This document shows positions 1 to 8,732 of a stretch of 64,000 bases of DNA, piece after piece; within the stretch, counting starts at the first letter, position 1; each line of letters begins with the position of its first letter. Origin of the DNA: an uncultured Moraxella sp. (GTDB lineage: Bacteria > Pseudomonadota > Gammaproteobacteria > Pseudomonadales > Moraxellaceae); assembly GCF_945873075.1 (NCBI RefSeq), contig NZ_CAMCBS010000009.1, forward strand, positions 1 through 64,000. The letters run 5' to 3'. The translations under genes were made by a program, and so were the position numbers. Under the pieces are notes generated by a model. The model saw nothing but the letters and a program-made list of their open reading frames with translations. It was not told the DNA's origin and did not search any database.

Positions 1-128
1 TCGCTGTGTCGTCGTCAGTGGGTGCGTATTATACGCTGTTTTGGTGGGGAGTCAATAGCTTTATTCTGATATTTATTATTTAGTTTATAACTCTTTGAAA
101 TTTAATGATTTATTTTTTTATTTATGTA

Positions 129-157
129 TTTACATTGTGCGTATTTTTGCTTATACT
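129..157 (+). promoter_or_regulatory. Promoter of the helicase-nuclease cassette
   Basis: A TTTACA -35 box at 129-134 and a TATACT -10 box at 152-157 are separated by exactly 17 bp; each matches the sigma-70 consensus at 5 of 6 positions. A GGAG Shine-Dalgarno sequence at 177-180 lies 8 nt before the ATG at 189. This suggests the two-gene cassette has its own vegetative promoter. The remaining bases 1-128 are AT-rich and hold no gene I can support. Confidence 0.6.
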
Positions 158-188
158 GTTCAAAATTTAATCAAATGGAGTTGATTAT

Positions 189-3100
189 ATGTCGCCACAT
201 CCTTTTTCTGACTTTGACTTTTCTAAACTTAAGCAATCTGCGATTGATTTTGACAGTCCTATCGCACAGTTTCTTGCTAAGCGTATGCTGTTTAGCCCAT
301 CCACTGATGGCAGTTTCTCACCCATTGATTTTCCCACAGGCATTGGCAAGACTCATAACTCAATGTTAGTTCTGTTGGAATTTTTACTCTATCGGGTGCA
401 AAGACAACTTTATCCCAATACCAATCATAATAGCTCTTATCAACTTCAACTACTGCCCATATATCTCACCAATTCAGTTGATAATGTGCGCGATGCCTTT
501 GAGAAATTACACTCTCTAATTCGGGCTGATAATCGCCTAACTACTGATCAGCAAAACTGGTTGATAGATCAAACTGTGCTACTGTCTAGCAATACCAATC
601 ATTTGCTTAAACTCATCGAAACAGACCGCATTAAAGATATTTTATCAGATCTTGGCGTACATCCATCTAAGCCACTACAGGATAATTTTAAAAATATTAA
701 CATTTGGTGCAGTATTATTAACTCTTTGGAATCAGATGCCAATAAGGGTGCTGCTGCAACGATGCTACAAAATTTACTAGAGCGTACTTTCTCAGCAATC
801 CATAACACAATCTCAAACAGCGAGCATCTACAAAAATCCCTACTATCTAAAAGTCAGCAGCGTGCTTTATCCGAACTTTACCCCGCTTTGCGGATTGAAA
901 ATTTTCAAGCGCTTGCAGTTTTTATGACAACGACGAAATTACTGCATGGAGCAAAATTACCTTTTAAATCCCAATACAGTTTTGACCAAAACATACAGCG
1001 CCATCTGTTATTGATTGATGAAATTGACCGTCAAAATGATGAAATTACAAGCTTTTTATGCAAACAATCATCGGTGGATTTATTAAAACTCGTCCAAGAA
1101 CTATGCTCTAAATTGCCTATTTTTGAACCGCCACGACTACCGATCTATCAAGGGGTGAATGAAATTTTTCAGGCATATTATCAAAAACTTTTACCTGTCA
1201 GTAATCGCTATCGTCTAACTTACAGCTTTCGTTTGCATGAAAAATTAACAGACCCGCACACGCCTGCGCTGTTTACAGATTTTTATACTACGCACTTTTT
1301 TAGCATCAACCAGATGCTTTGGGTGTATTTTGATGACGAAAGCCAATCCAATGTTATTTTTGATCAGCAGTGCTTTGCTCCTGATAATTTGCCCGATCAT
1401 CACTATCCACTGTATGAGCTATTCAATCTTTTAAGCAAATTAGTCGCTCGGGATTTTATTTATGCATTACAAAATGCCTGTCGCCGTCTAGCGGCAAATT
1501 CTGCTGACAAGCATCTCGATGACAAAAGCTTATTTGATGAAGGCTTATTAGAAAACCTTGATTTTTATTTATATCGTCAGCGTTTACTTAAATTTTATCA
1601 TCTAGATACAGTAGATGAGCTTATCGAACCGTTACTCGATTTGCATCACAAAAAGCAAAGCTCAACTACCATCAAAGATGGTAGCTTTCATACAGCGGGC
1701 TTTGCTTTGACTCAGATTTTGACACCGCTTAATACTCGTGATTTTGTCAGTTTTCATACCACACAATTTGATGAATCGCCTACCGCTATGCTCGCTCGTT
1801 GGATCGACAGTGGTGCTGGCATTATTGGCATCAGCGCCACAGCAAATAATCAAAGCGTCGTGCACAATTTTGACATTGATTATCTCAAACGGCGCATTGG
1901 TGATAAATTTTTGATTGCACAAGATGATGAAAAAATCGCCATTCAAACACATTACAATCAGCTGCGTAATTATCAGCAAATCAAGCTTGACTATCAAGCC
2001 ATCACAGGCAATGCTTTGCAGTTTGTTCGCACGCATCACTCTAGACTCTTGCAAACACCGATACCGCCAAATCGCCTAGATGAGCATTTGGTTATACAGG
2101 TTGGGAAAAACTTATTATATGGCAACAATATTGATGATGACCGCTCCAAAAATGACAAAACTCGTCAAATCATACATTACCTAACTTTACTTGATGGCTA
2201 TCAGCAAGCCATACAAGCATTTGTCAATCAACATCACACAGGCAGTCGCTATATGATGCTGATGCTTAATCGCTTTTTAAATACTGAAGAACAGCGCTGC
2301 TTGAAAGATTTCATTAAGCAAATTCAATCACAAGCCAATCACAAGATCCATCTACACTTTGTCAATGCCAACTACCTAAAATCCAATAAATTCAATCAAA
2401 ATATTAAAAATATCTTAACAAATACTACCGATAAGGTCATTGTCTTTACCACTTATCAGACATTGTCATCAGGTGCCAATCCTGACTATCGGCTTCATGC
2501 AGACGATACAGATTGGATTTGCACATCAATCTTGGCTGATGATGAACCAACTTGCGACATTGATACTATGTATTTGGACTCGCCCACTCATCTGATTAGC
2601 ACGCCATCGCCAGATGATGAACATCCACATAGCTCAAGACTAAAATCACTCGTGCAGGCCATGACACTCAAGGATGCAGGTAAAATCAGCCAAGATGCCT
2701 GCAATGGTTGGGTAAAAAACATACTCAAAGGCGACGCCAGATCTTCCCAATCCATCAAAACACATTGTTATAGCGCAACAAATAACGCTAACGGTGACTT
2801 CACCCATGCGCTATGCCGACAAGTTGAACAAGCAATCGGTCGCATGAACCGCAGTGCGTATAAACGCAAAAATCCGCTGATTTTGTACGCCGAAGAGCTT
2901 GGTGTACGGCTTGCGCAAGCACCCATGCCGTCACACATCACCACACATGAATATCTTGGGCTGATGACTCATTGCCATCAGTACACACCGCCATCAGCTG
3001 TACAGGATTATACACGCCTACGACTACAGACCAGAGCAAGCAATAGCACCATTAAGCATCACGCTTGGATTAATAAGCATTTACAGCAATTTAGCAGAAT

Positions 3101-3899
3101 ATGGCAAGGTGAGCTCACCGGTAAGCAGGCACAGCAATATATCCATCAGTGGCATACACTGCGTGACATTTGTCTAACGCACCCAACAAATATCACTCCC
3201 GACAAGACGCTTTATCAGTATTATCTTGAGTTGCCTGAACCTGCTGGCGAATACACTTATTTAGGAAATCTTGACAAAGATACCATCACGGGCGAACAAT
3301 TCTTTTGTGATGATAAAAATGCACAAAGCATCAGTGCAAACAGTACATGCCTAACTATACTCATGCAAAATGAGATTATCAAGGCGTATTTTGAAAAGCA
3401 TGGCTATGCGACCACATGGCAAGATGATGCCAAGTTTATCCTAACTCCAATTTTGGTCAATAACATATATAAGGGCGCATTAGGTGAAGTTGCCTGCAAA
3501 GCAATTCTAGAAGCGCATGGCTGTCAGTTTCTACCCATGCCTGATGAGTACTTTGAGTTATTTGATGCCATCATCATGCATGGCGACAAGATGGCTTTTA
3601 TTGATTTTAAACATTGGGACATAGATGGATATTTAGCCCAAACACAGTCCCAACGAGAGCAAGATCTTGCTCACTTACAACAAAAGCTTGAGTTTATTGC
3701 CCAGCACATTCACCCAAACCCTAATGCCCAAGATTTACCAACTCGGCTTATCGTCTGCAACACTCTAGCAGACATCAACAAGTCAGCACACAGCCATCTT
3801 GATGGGCGCATACTTACCATTGCCGCCTTGCTGGATGAACGCACTGGTAACACCAACCCACTTGCTGTGGCTGAAATTCTGCACTTTTTGCAAAAATAA
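189..3899 (+). CDS. Superfamily 2 (DinG/DEAD-like) helicase fused to a PD-(D/E)XK-like nuclease; putative defence protein
   Basis: A 1236-residue protein. Helicase motifs visible in order: Walker A PTGIGKT (residues 49-55), a Walker B-type DEID (277-280), a SAT motif III (549-551), a motif V-like TTYQTLSSGAN (about 754) and motif VI QAIGRMNR (881-888). The long insertions between motifs and the QAIGR form resemble DinG/XPD-like enzymes; no iron-sulphur cysteine cluster is obvious. The C-terminus has YKGALGE with E1100, then FDAII with D1126, then IDFKHW with D1139 and K1141, the E...D...DxK order of a PD-(D/E)XK nuclease. It is followed after 45 nt by a second gene (3945-6134), apparently in one transcript. 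Family knowledge: pPIWI_RE modules combine a DinG-like helicase, a nuclease and a PIWI protein. Inference: a DNA-targeting anti-phage or anti-plasmid effector. Helicase assignment is firm, nuclease likely, system identity open. Confidence 0.7.
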   Translation: MSPHPFSDFDFSKLKQSAIDFDSPIAQFLAKRMLFSPSTDGSFSPIDFPTGIGKTHNSMLVLLEFLLYRVQRQLYPNTNHNSSYQLQLLPIYLTNSVDNVRDAFEKLHSLIRADNRLTTDQQNWLIDQTVLLSSNTNHLLKLIETDRIKDILSDLGVHPSKPLQDNFKNINIWCSIINSLESDANKGAAATMLQNLLERTFSAIHNTISNSEHLQKSLLSKSQQRALSELYPALRIENFQALAVFMTTTKLLHGAKLPFKSQYSFDQNIQRHLLLIDEIDRQNDEITSFLCKQSSVDLLKLVQELCSKLPIFEPPRLPIYQGVNEIFQAYYQKLLPVSNRYRLTYSFRLHEKLTDPHTPALFTDFYTTHFFSINQMLWVYFDDESQSNVIFDQQCFAPDNLPDHHYPLYELFNLLSKLVARDFIYALQNACRRLAANSADKHLDDKSLFDEGLLENLDFYLYRQRLLKFYHLDTVDELIEPLLDLHHKKQSSTTIKDGSFHTAGFALTQILTPLNTRDFVSFHTTQFDESPTAMLARWIDSGAGIIGISATANNQSVVHNFDIDYLKRRIGDKFLIAQDDEKIAIQTHYNQLRNYQQIKLDYQAITGNALQFVRTHHSRLLQTPIPPNRLDEHLVIQVGKNLLYGNNIDDDRSKNDKTRQIIHYLTLLDGYQQAIQAFVNQHHTGSRYMMLMLNRFLNTEEQRCLKDFIKQIQSQANHKIHLHFVNANYLKSNKFNQNIKNILTNTTDKVIVFTTYQTLSSGANPDYRLHADDTDWICTSILADDEPTCDIDTMYLDSPTHLISTPSPDDEHPHSSRLKSLVQAMTLKDAGKISQDACNGWVKNILKGDARSSQSIKTHCYSATNNANGDFTHALCRQVEQAIGRMNRSAYKRKNPLILYAEELGVRLAQAPMPSHITTHEYLGLMTHCHQYTPPSAVQDYTRLRLQTRASNSTIKHHAWINKHLQQFSRIWQGELTGKQAQQYIHQWHTLRDICLTHPTNITPDKTLYQYYLELPEPAGEYTYLGNLDKDTITGEQFFCDDKNAQSISANSTCLTILMQNEIIKAYFEKHGYATTWQDDAKFILTPILVNNIYKGALGEVACKAILEAHGCQFLPMPDEYFELFDAIIMHGDKMAFIDFKHWDIDGYLAQTQSQREQDLAHLQQKLEFIAQHIHPNPNAQDLPTRLIVCNTLADINKSAHSHLDGRILTIAALLDERTGNTNPLAVAEILHFLQK

Positions 3900-3944
3900 G
3901 TTTTGGAACAATCGGCAGATAATAAACTTTTTTTGGGAAATATC

Positions 3945-6134
3945 ATGAATCAGCGCATTTTTACCAACCTAATCAAACCCACCATCCACCACGATGTCAT
4001 TATGGCAGATTTTGTTATTTATCAAGTAACTGTGGACAATTTGCAGGATAATTACCGAGAAAAAGTTAGCAGTATTAAACAACAGCTATCACCAATTGCA
4101 CTCATCAAAGCAAGCGATCAGCCCAAAACATTCTTTGCGCTGACAGCTCAGCCTTTGACCCATCACTCATTCAAGGACTTTACCGTAGCTCGCATCACCA
4201 CCATCGATGGCATGCCATTACTTGACTGGGTACGGCTAGTTTTTCGCACTTTAACACTCAATAAATACCAAGCCACAATGCCCGATCAACCTGCGCCCGT
4301 CGTCTGCGAATCAGGGGTTTATTACTGTTTTCATCATGAATTGCACCACAATCATCTGATCAGCCGTGCTCATGAAGTTGATGCACAATATTTAACTGGC
4401 GATGAATCACAAGTGGTTTTGACCGTACGCTCTGTTTGCTTTACACCAAGACAATATTTCGCTAATCGTCATGACTATCAACAAAAAATCGCCAAATTGC
4501 CAAGTTTTGAACTTGCAAACTTCGGAGAAGTAACACATATCGTCAAGCATCAAAAACCCAAAGTCAAGCAACAAGAGTTGCAAGCGATTTGCAATAACAG
4601 CACAGACTACATCATGCGTGCGCCAAATAAGGCTAAAGGTAAAAGCAAGCGTTTAACCAATCCAAATATTGTTCTCAATCCCAAAAATCCGTTGCAATTT
4701 TTTGCTTCAAAAAGTGGTTGTTTGGCACAATTCATGCTTGATGTTAAGCTGTATTTGGCAAAATATATACAGCTAGAATTTCAAGAAATCAGCAAAGACT
4801 ATCAAGCAGCACTACCTAATCACAAATCATTTAACAGATATTTTGCCGCCATGATTGAGATGCTGCGTAAGCATCCTATCTATCTGCTCACGCATGAAAA
4901 TGTGAGCACGATGTTTGCCAATGATGTACGAAACCATCTGCAACAAACTTGGCAAATCAATGCCACGCCCATCCAAAAAATCGGCGACAACGCACCAAAC
5001 ACAGCCATCTATCTACTGCTACATCATGACCAGCAACACTATGTTGATCACAATCTTGATGACCCTTATCGGACTTGGCACCAACAAGTCATCCGTCAAA
5101 ACAGTATCGCTCAAAGCTTGACTGTCGAAGAAATTTATCCTGAAAATCGATTAAACAGTAATGGGCTTGAAAAATGCCTATGCGAACTATTTATTAAACT
5201 TGAAAATCAACAACAAGCCTTATTAATTGAAGCCAAACCCACTCACCATTGGCAACTCATCAAGCCCACACTCTTGGATGATGGGCGCAAATATGTCAAT
5301 CGTTTTGATGGCGTGGATTATCACCCCAAATCCAATCGGCTACACCATTGGACATTGGATAACCAAATGGACAACGACCCAAAAGATAGTCAAAGATTTG
5401 ATGAGCTTAGCTTTATTTATCTACAGCTACTCAATGCAATCAATGGCAAAATAGACGCCAAGCCACATACTGATGATCATGTATTAATCCAAAGAATTGA
5501 TGAAAATACACATAAGTATTATTTAATCAGAGAAAGCAATCTACTACCCACCGCTGATGTGTTCGATATCTGGCAAGTGATGACAGAGATTGCAAATGCT
5601 AGACAACATGGTTTTGAAAAGCAATGGGCGGTAGATTATCTAAAGCAAATCCCACAAATTCCTGCCAAACTACAGTCACAGCTACTGCAAATTTGTCAGT
5701 ATCCGGCACCGATTTTACCTATAGATGTCTTTGATAAAATCGGTATCGCTTATCAAGGTGCAGGTAGAGCGTTTTTGGATTGGGTGTTTAAAAATTATCA
5801 TCATAGATATAACGCCAGCCTAAGGCATCAAGATTCGAGCACGGTCAAGGCTGTGTGCGGATTTTATTACAATCATCAACATAAAGTTTATACTGCAGGG
5901 CTGTATGATAGCCCCAAGGGGACAATTACCCATTTTAACCGTATGCGTAAAGTTGCCTGCCTACAAGGCAATCCATGCCAGCCGATGCCATACGATGACA
6001 TCCCAGCCGAATTATTCAGCTTGATTGAAAATCATACTCACATCCGTCATCGTCAAAGCACGGTACTGCCGATTTTTGCAAAGCATCTACGAGAATATCA
6101 ACACATCCAACAGCTGATCACGACCACCGAATAA
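3945..6134 (+). CDS. Partner of the helicase-nuclease; uncharacterised, possibly PIWI/Argonaute-like (pPIWI_RE type)
   Basis: A 729-residue protein from the ATG at 3945, which has GGGAAA about 5 nt upstream; an in-frame TTG at 3903 is less convincing. I do not recognise a family with certainty. No signal peptide or membrane segment is seen. The N-terminal half is mixed alpha/beta, with a basic stretch near residues 220-245 (AKGKSKR). The middle (about 350-390) holds a hydrophobic strand ending LLLHHD, then DDPYRTWHQQ, and residues 420-440 contain the strand-like QQALLIEAK. The C-terminus is rich in His, Tyr and Arg. The size, the strand-loop-DPY pattern and the linkage to a DinG-like helicase with a nuclease domain fit a MID/PIWI-like protein of the pPIWI_RE class, but I cannot identify catalytic residues. 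It could also be an unrelated nucleic-acid-binding subunit. Base composition resembles its partner and is more AT-rich than glcB/aceA, suggesting transfer as a unit. Confidence 0.4.
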   Translation: MNQRIFTNLIKPTIHHDVIMADFVIYQVTVDNLQDNYREKVSSIKQQLSPIALIKASDQPKTFFALTAQPLTHHSFKDFTVARITTIDGMPLLDWVRLVFRTLTLNKYQATMPDQPAPVVCESGVYYCFHHELHHNHLISRAHEVDAQYLTGDESQVVLTVRSVCFTPRQYFANRHDYQQKIAKLPSFELANFGEVTHIVKHQKPKVKQQELQAICNNSTDYIMRAPNKAKGKSKRLTNPNIVLNPKNPLQFFASKSGCLAQFMLDVKLYLAKYIQLEFQEISKDYQAALPNHKSFNRYFAAMIEMLRKHPIYLLTHENVSTMFANDVRNHLQQTWQINATPIQKIGDNAPNTAIYLLLHHDQQHYVDHNLDDPYRTWHQQVIRQNSIAQSLTVEEIYPENRLNSNGLEKCLCELFIKLENQQQALLIEAKPTHHWQLIKPTLLDDGRKYVNRFDGVDYHPKSNRLHHWTLDNQMDNDPKDSQRFDELSFIYLQLLNAINGKIDAKPHTDDHVLIQRIDENTHKYYLIRESNLLPTADVFDIWQVMTEIANARQHGFEKQWAVDYLKQIPQIPAKLQSQLLQICQYPAPILPIDVFDKIGIAYQGAGRAFLDWVFKNYHHRYNASLRHQDSSTVKAVCGFYYNHQHKVYTAGLYDSPKGTITHFNRMRKVACLQGNPCQPMPYDDIPAELFSLIENHTHIRHRQSTVLPIFAKHLREYQHIQQLITTTE

Positions 6135-6140
6135 CCAAAC

Positions 6141-6174
6141 AAAAAGCCTTCCGACATCATCGAAAGGCTTTTTT
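6141..6174 (+). terminator. Intrinsic terminator after the helicase-nuclease cassette
   Basis: A stem of AAAAAGCCTT against AAGGCTTTTT, extended by CGA/TCG, is followed by T residues. It starts 6 nt after the stop codon at 6134. It closes the two-gene transcript and can also serve the convergent tRNA transcript. Confidence 0.8.
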
Positions 6175-6178
6175 AATA

Positions 6179-6254
6179 TGGTGGCGAGAGGCAGGATCGA
6201 ACTGCCGACACACGGATTTTCAATCCGTTGCTCTACCAACTGAGCTATCACGCC
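6179..6254 (-). tRNA. tRNA-Phe (GAA)
   Basis: Read on the minus strand, a full cloverleaf is visible: a D-loop with AGCTCAGTTGG, an anticodon loop TTGAAAA giving anticodon GAA, a T-arm GGCAG-TTCGATC-CTGCC and an encoded 3' CCA (6179-6181). Total 76 nt. The acceptor stem pairs GGCGTGA with TCTCGCC, leaving one U-U mismatch at pair 5:68. Its 3' end points at the helicase-nuclease cassette, a typical arrangement where an island has entered a tRNA 3' end. Confidence 0.95.
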
Positions 6255-6322
6255 AAAGTGGTGCATATTAAACCGTATTTTGGATGGTTTGTCAAGCGTT
6301 TTTATCTAAAAGTTTAATAATC

Positions 6323-6354
6323 AAAACCACGATAAGTTGTCCTATCGTGGTTTT
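6323..6354 (-). terminator. Intrinsic terminator of glcB
   Basis: A perfect 12-bp stem, AAAACCACGATA with TATCGTGGTTTT and an 8-nt loop, lies 18 nt beyond the glcB stop on the minus strand and ends in T residues in that direction. It insulates tRNA-Phe from glcB readthrough. Confidence 0.85.
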
Positions 6355-6372
6355 GGATCAGATGATTAATTA

Positions 6373-8538
6373 TCAATCACCCGTATAGCCTTTGAGCTTC
6401 AATCGAGCCTTGTGCAGTAGTGGCTCAGTATAGCCTGATGGCTGGGTTGCCCCCTTAAAGATTAAATCCGCCGCTGCATTAAAGGCGATGTTATTATCAA
6501 AGTCTGCCGACATTGGACGATAATCAGGGTCGTCTGCATTTTGTTCATCAACGACTTTTGCCATGCGTTTTAGCACTGTCCACACTTCATCTTCGGTGAC
6601 GATGCCGTGTGCTAGCCAGTTGGCGATGTGCTGAGACGAGATACGCAAGGTGGCACGGTCTTCCATCAGTCCGATGTTGTTAATATCAGGGACTTTTGAA
6701 CAGCCCACGCCCAAATCCACCCAACGCACGACATAGCCCAAGATGCCTTGACAGTTGTTTTCAAGCTCTTTTTGCTTGTCGCTGTCGCTCCAGTTGGTAT
6801 CGGTCGCTAGCGGAATGGTGAGCAAGTCATCAATTGATGGCACTTGAGCATTTTGCAGTGCCGCTTGACGCTCAGCCACACTACACTGATGATAATGAAT
6901 CGCATGGATGGTCGCACCTGATGGGCTTGGTACCCATGCACAGCTTGCACCTGCTTGTGGGTGCTCGATCTTGGTGCGGTACATATCGGCAAGCTCATCA
7001 GGCTTTGGCCACATCCCTTTACCGATTTGTGCTTTGCCTTTTAGTCCTGCTTTTAGACCAATGATGACATTGCGATCTTCATAGGCAGTAAACCATTTTT
7101 GACCCTTGATTTCGCCTTTACGCACGAATGCGCCTGCTTTCATGGCAGTGTGGATTTCATCGCCTGTGCGATCCATAAAGCCCGTGTTAATAAAGATGGT
7201 ACGCTCACGCGCTGCCGAGATACAGTTTTTTAGGTTCGCGCTGGTGCGTTTTTCTTCATCCATGATGCCCATTTTGATGCTGTTTTTTGGCAGTTTTAGC
7301 AACTCTTCAGCACGGGTAAACAGCTCCACCGCAAACGCCACTTCGTCCGAGCCGTGCATTTTTGGCTTAACGATATACATCGAGCCTGTGCGAGAGTTAC
7401 GCAGGGTATTTTTGCCCGTGATATCAATGGTAGATAGCAGTGGCGTGATTACCCCATCCATAATCCCTTCAAAAATCTCTTCGCCATCCACCAAAATCGC
7501 AGGGTTGGTCATCAAGTGGCCCACATTACGCAGTAGCATGACCGAGCGACCGTGCAGAGTTTGGGTGTTGCCATTTAGGTCGGTGTAGGTGCGGTCGCTA
7601 TTTAGCGTACGAGTGATGGTTTTGCCATTTTTTTCCAAAGTTTCTGACAAATCACCTTTCATTAAGCCTAACCAGTTGCGATAGCCTTCGACTTTTTCTT
7701 CGGCATCGACGGCAGCGACCGAGTCTTCTAGGTCTTGGATGGTGGTGACGGCGGCTTCTAGGATAACATCTTTGACGCCCGCTGTGTCCGATTGACCGAT
7801 TTGGCTAGTTTTGTCAATTTGGATGATGGTATGTAAGCCATTGTTTTTTAAGATGATTTCTGATGGCTCATCACTACTACCGTTGTAGCCTTGTAGCTGC
7901 TGACTGTCTTTTAGGGTGGTTTCGCCATCTGCCAAAGTCGCCACAAGCTTGCCATCTTTGATAGCATAAGCGGTGACATCACTGTGCGAGCTTGATGCTA
8001 GCGGATAAGTTTCATCTAAGAAATTTTTGGCAAATTCAATCACCTTTGCCCCACGCACAGGGTTGTATCCTTTGCCTTTATCCGCACCATTTTCTTCGCT
8101 GATGACATCAAAGCCATACAGTGCGTCATACAGGCTACCCCAGCGAGCATTACCTGCGTTCAGCGCATAGCGAGCGTTACGCACAGGCACAACGAGCTGC
8201 GCCCCTGCGATGGTGGCGATTTCGTCATCGACATTGTTGGTGGTGATGGTAAAATCCGCCACTTCAGGCTCAAGATAGCCGATGTCGGTCAGAAACTGTT
8301 TATAAGCACCAAGCTCATAGGTGTTATGCTCATGCCACTCATCAATCTGTGCTTGCAAGTCATCACGGCGAGCGAGTAAGGCTTTGTTTTTTGGGGTTAG
8401 GTCTTTGACAATTTTTTCAAACCCCGCCCAAAACTCATCGCTAGTAACATGAGACAATGGCAAAGCTTCATTTTCAATAAAATCATACAAAATCTTGTCA
8501 ATGGCAAAGCTGCCTTTTTGGATGCGTTGTGTCGCCAT
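6373..8538 (-). CDS. glcB: Malate synthase G
   Basis: Condenses glyoxylate with acetyl-CoA to give malate, the second step of the glyoxylate shunt, in the cytoplasm. The protein is 721 residues, as expected for the long monomeric G isoform. Recognisable segments include [17 protein letters not shown] around the active-site Arg, a [15 protein letters not shown] segment and [18 protein letters not shown], which holds the catalytic Asp region near the C-terminus. The start at 8538 (MATQR) is chosen because AAGGAT lies 8 nt upstream; an upstream ATG at 8559 lacks one. It is downstream of aceA on the same strand, but a terminator-like hairpin and a palindromic repeat lie between them, so the two may be only partly co-expressed. 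Confidence 0.97.
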   Translation of the reverse strand: MATQRIQKGSFAIDKILYDFIENEALPLSHVTSDEFWAGFEKIVKDLTPKNKALLARRDDLQAQIDEWHEHNTYELGAYKQFLTDIGYLEPEVADFTITTNNVDDEIATIAGAQLVVPVRNARYALNAGNARWGSLYDALYGFDVISEENGADKGKGYNPVRGAKVIEFAKNFLDETYPLASSSHSDVTAYAIKDGKLVATLADGETTLKDSQQLQGYNGSSDEPSEIILKNNGLHTIIQIDKTSQIGQSDTAGVKDVILEAAVTTIQDLEDSVAAVDAEEKVEGYRNWLGLMKGDLSETLEKNGKTITRTLNSDRTYTDLNGNTQTLHGRSVMLLRNVGHLMTNPAILVDGEEIFEGIMDGVITPLLSTIDITGKNTLRNSRTGSMYIVKPKMHGSDEVAFAVELFTRAEELLKLPKNSIKMGIMDEEKRTSANLKNCISAARERTIFINTGFMDRTGDEIHTAMKAGAFVRKGEIKGQKWFTAYEDRNVIIGLKAGLKGKAQIGKGMWPKPDELADMYRTKIEHPQAGASCAWVPSPSGATIHAIHYHQCSVAERQAALQNAQVPSIDDLLTIPLATDTNWSDSDKQKELENNCQGILGYVVRWVDLGVGCSKVPDINNIGLMEDRATLRISSQHIANWLAHGIVTEDEVWTVLKRMAKVVDEQNADDPDYRPMSADFDNNIAFNAAADLIFKGATQPSGYTEPLLHKARLKLKGYTGD

Positions 8539-8573
8539 AGTTTTATCCTTAAAAATCATTATCTTAAAATCAA

Positions 8574-8608
8574 AAACGGTGTTTCAACATTTTGTCAAAA
8601 CACCGTTT
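8574..8608 (-). terminator. Terminator-like hairpin between aceA and glcB
   Basis: AAACGGTGTTT (8574-8584) pairs with AAACACCGTTT (8598-8608) around a 13-nt loop. It lies beyond the aceA stop and just upstream of the glcB start on the minus strand. It could terminate aceA transcription or act in the glcB leader; the T tract is short. Confidence 0.55.
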
Positions 8609-8638
8609 GAATTGCCTTTTTAAATAAAGGAAAACCAA

Positions 8639-8724
8639 GTGGGTAAATGCTAATACAAGGAAAACGAGCGAAGTTGTACAAGTAGTACTACGAGCGAGTT
8701 TGACGAAGTAGTAGCGTTACCCAC
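8639..8724. repeat. 86-bp palindromic dispersed repeat, copy 1
   Basis: The ends are imperfect inverted repeats, GTGGGTAAATGCTA and TAGCGTTACCCAC, enclosing a core with ACGAGCGAAGTTGTAC and AGTACTACGAGCGAGT. A second 86-bp element at 50544-50629 has the same core order with about 70% identity but different, self-complementary outer arms. It lies directly after the aceA stop codon, in the glcB-aceA spacer. It looks like a small non-autonomous palindromic element of the REP/MITE kind. Confidence 0.7.
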
Positions 8725-8732
8725 GACGGTTT

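Noticed and set aside
124..369. 81-codon ORF overlapping the start of the helicase gene
   Set aside because: It is in another frame of the helicase gene, covers its promoter, and has no motif.
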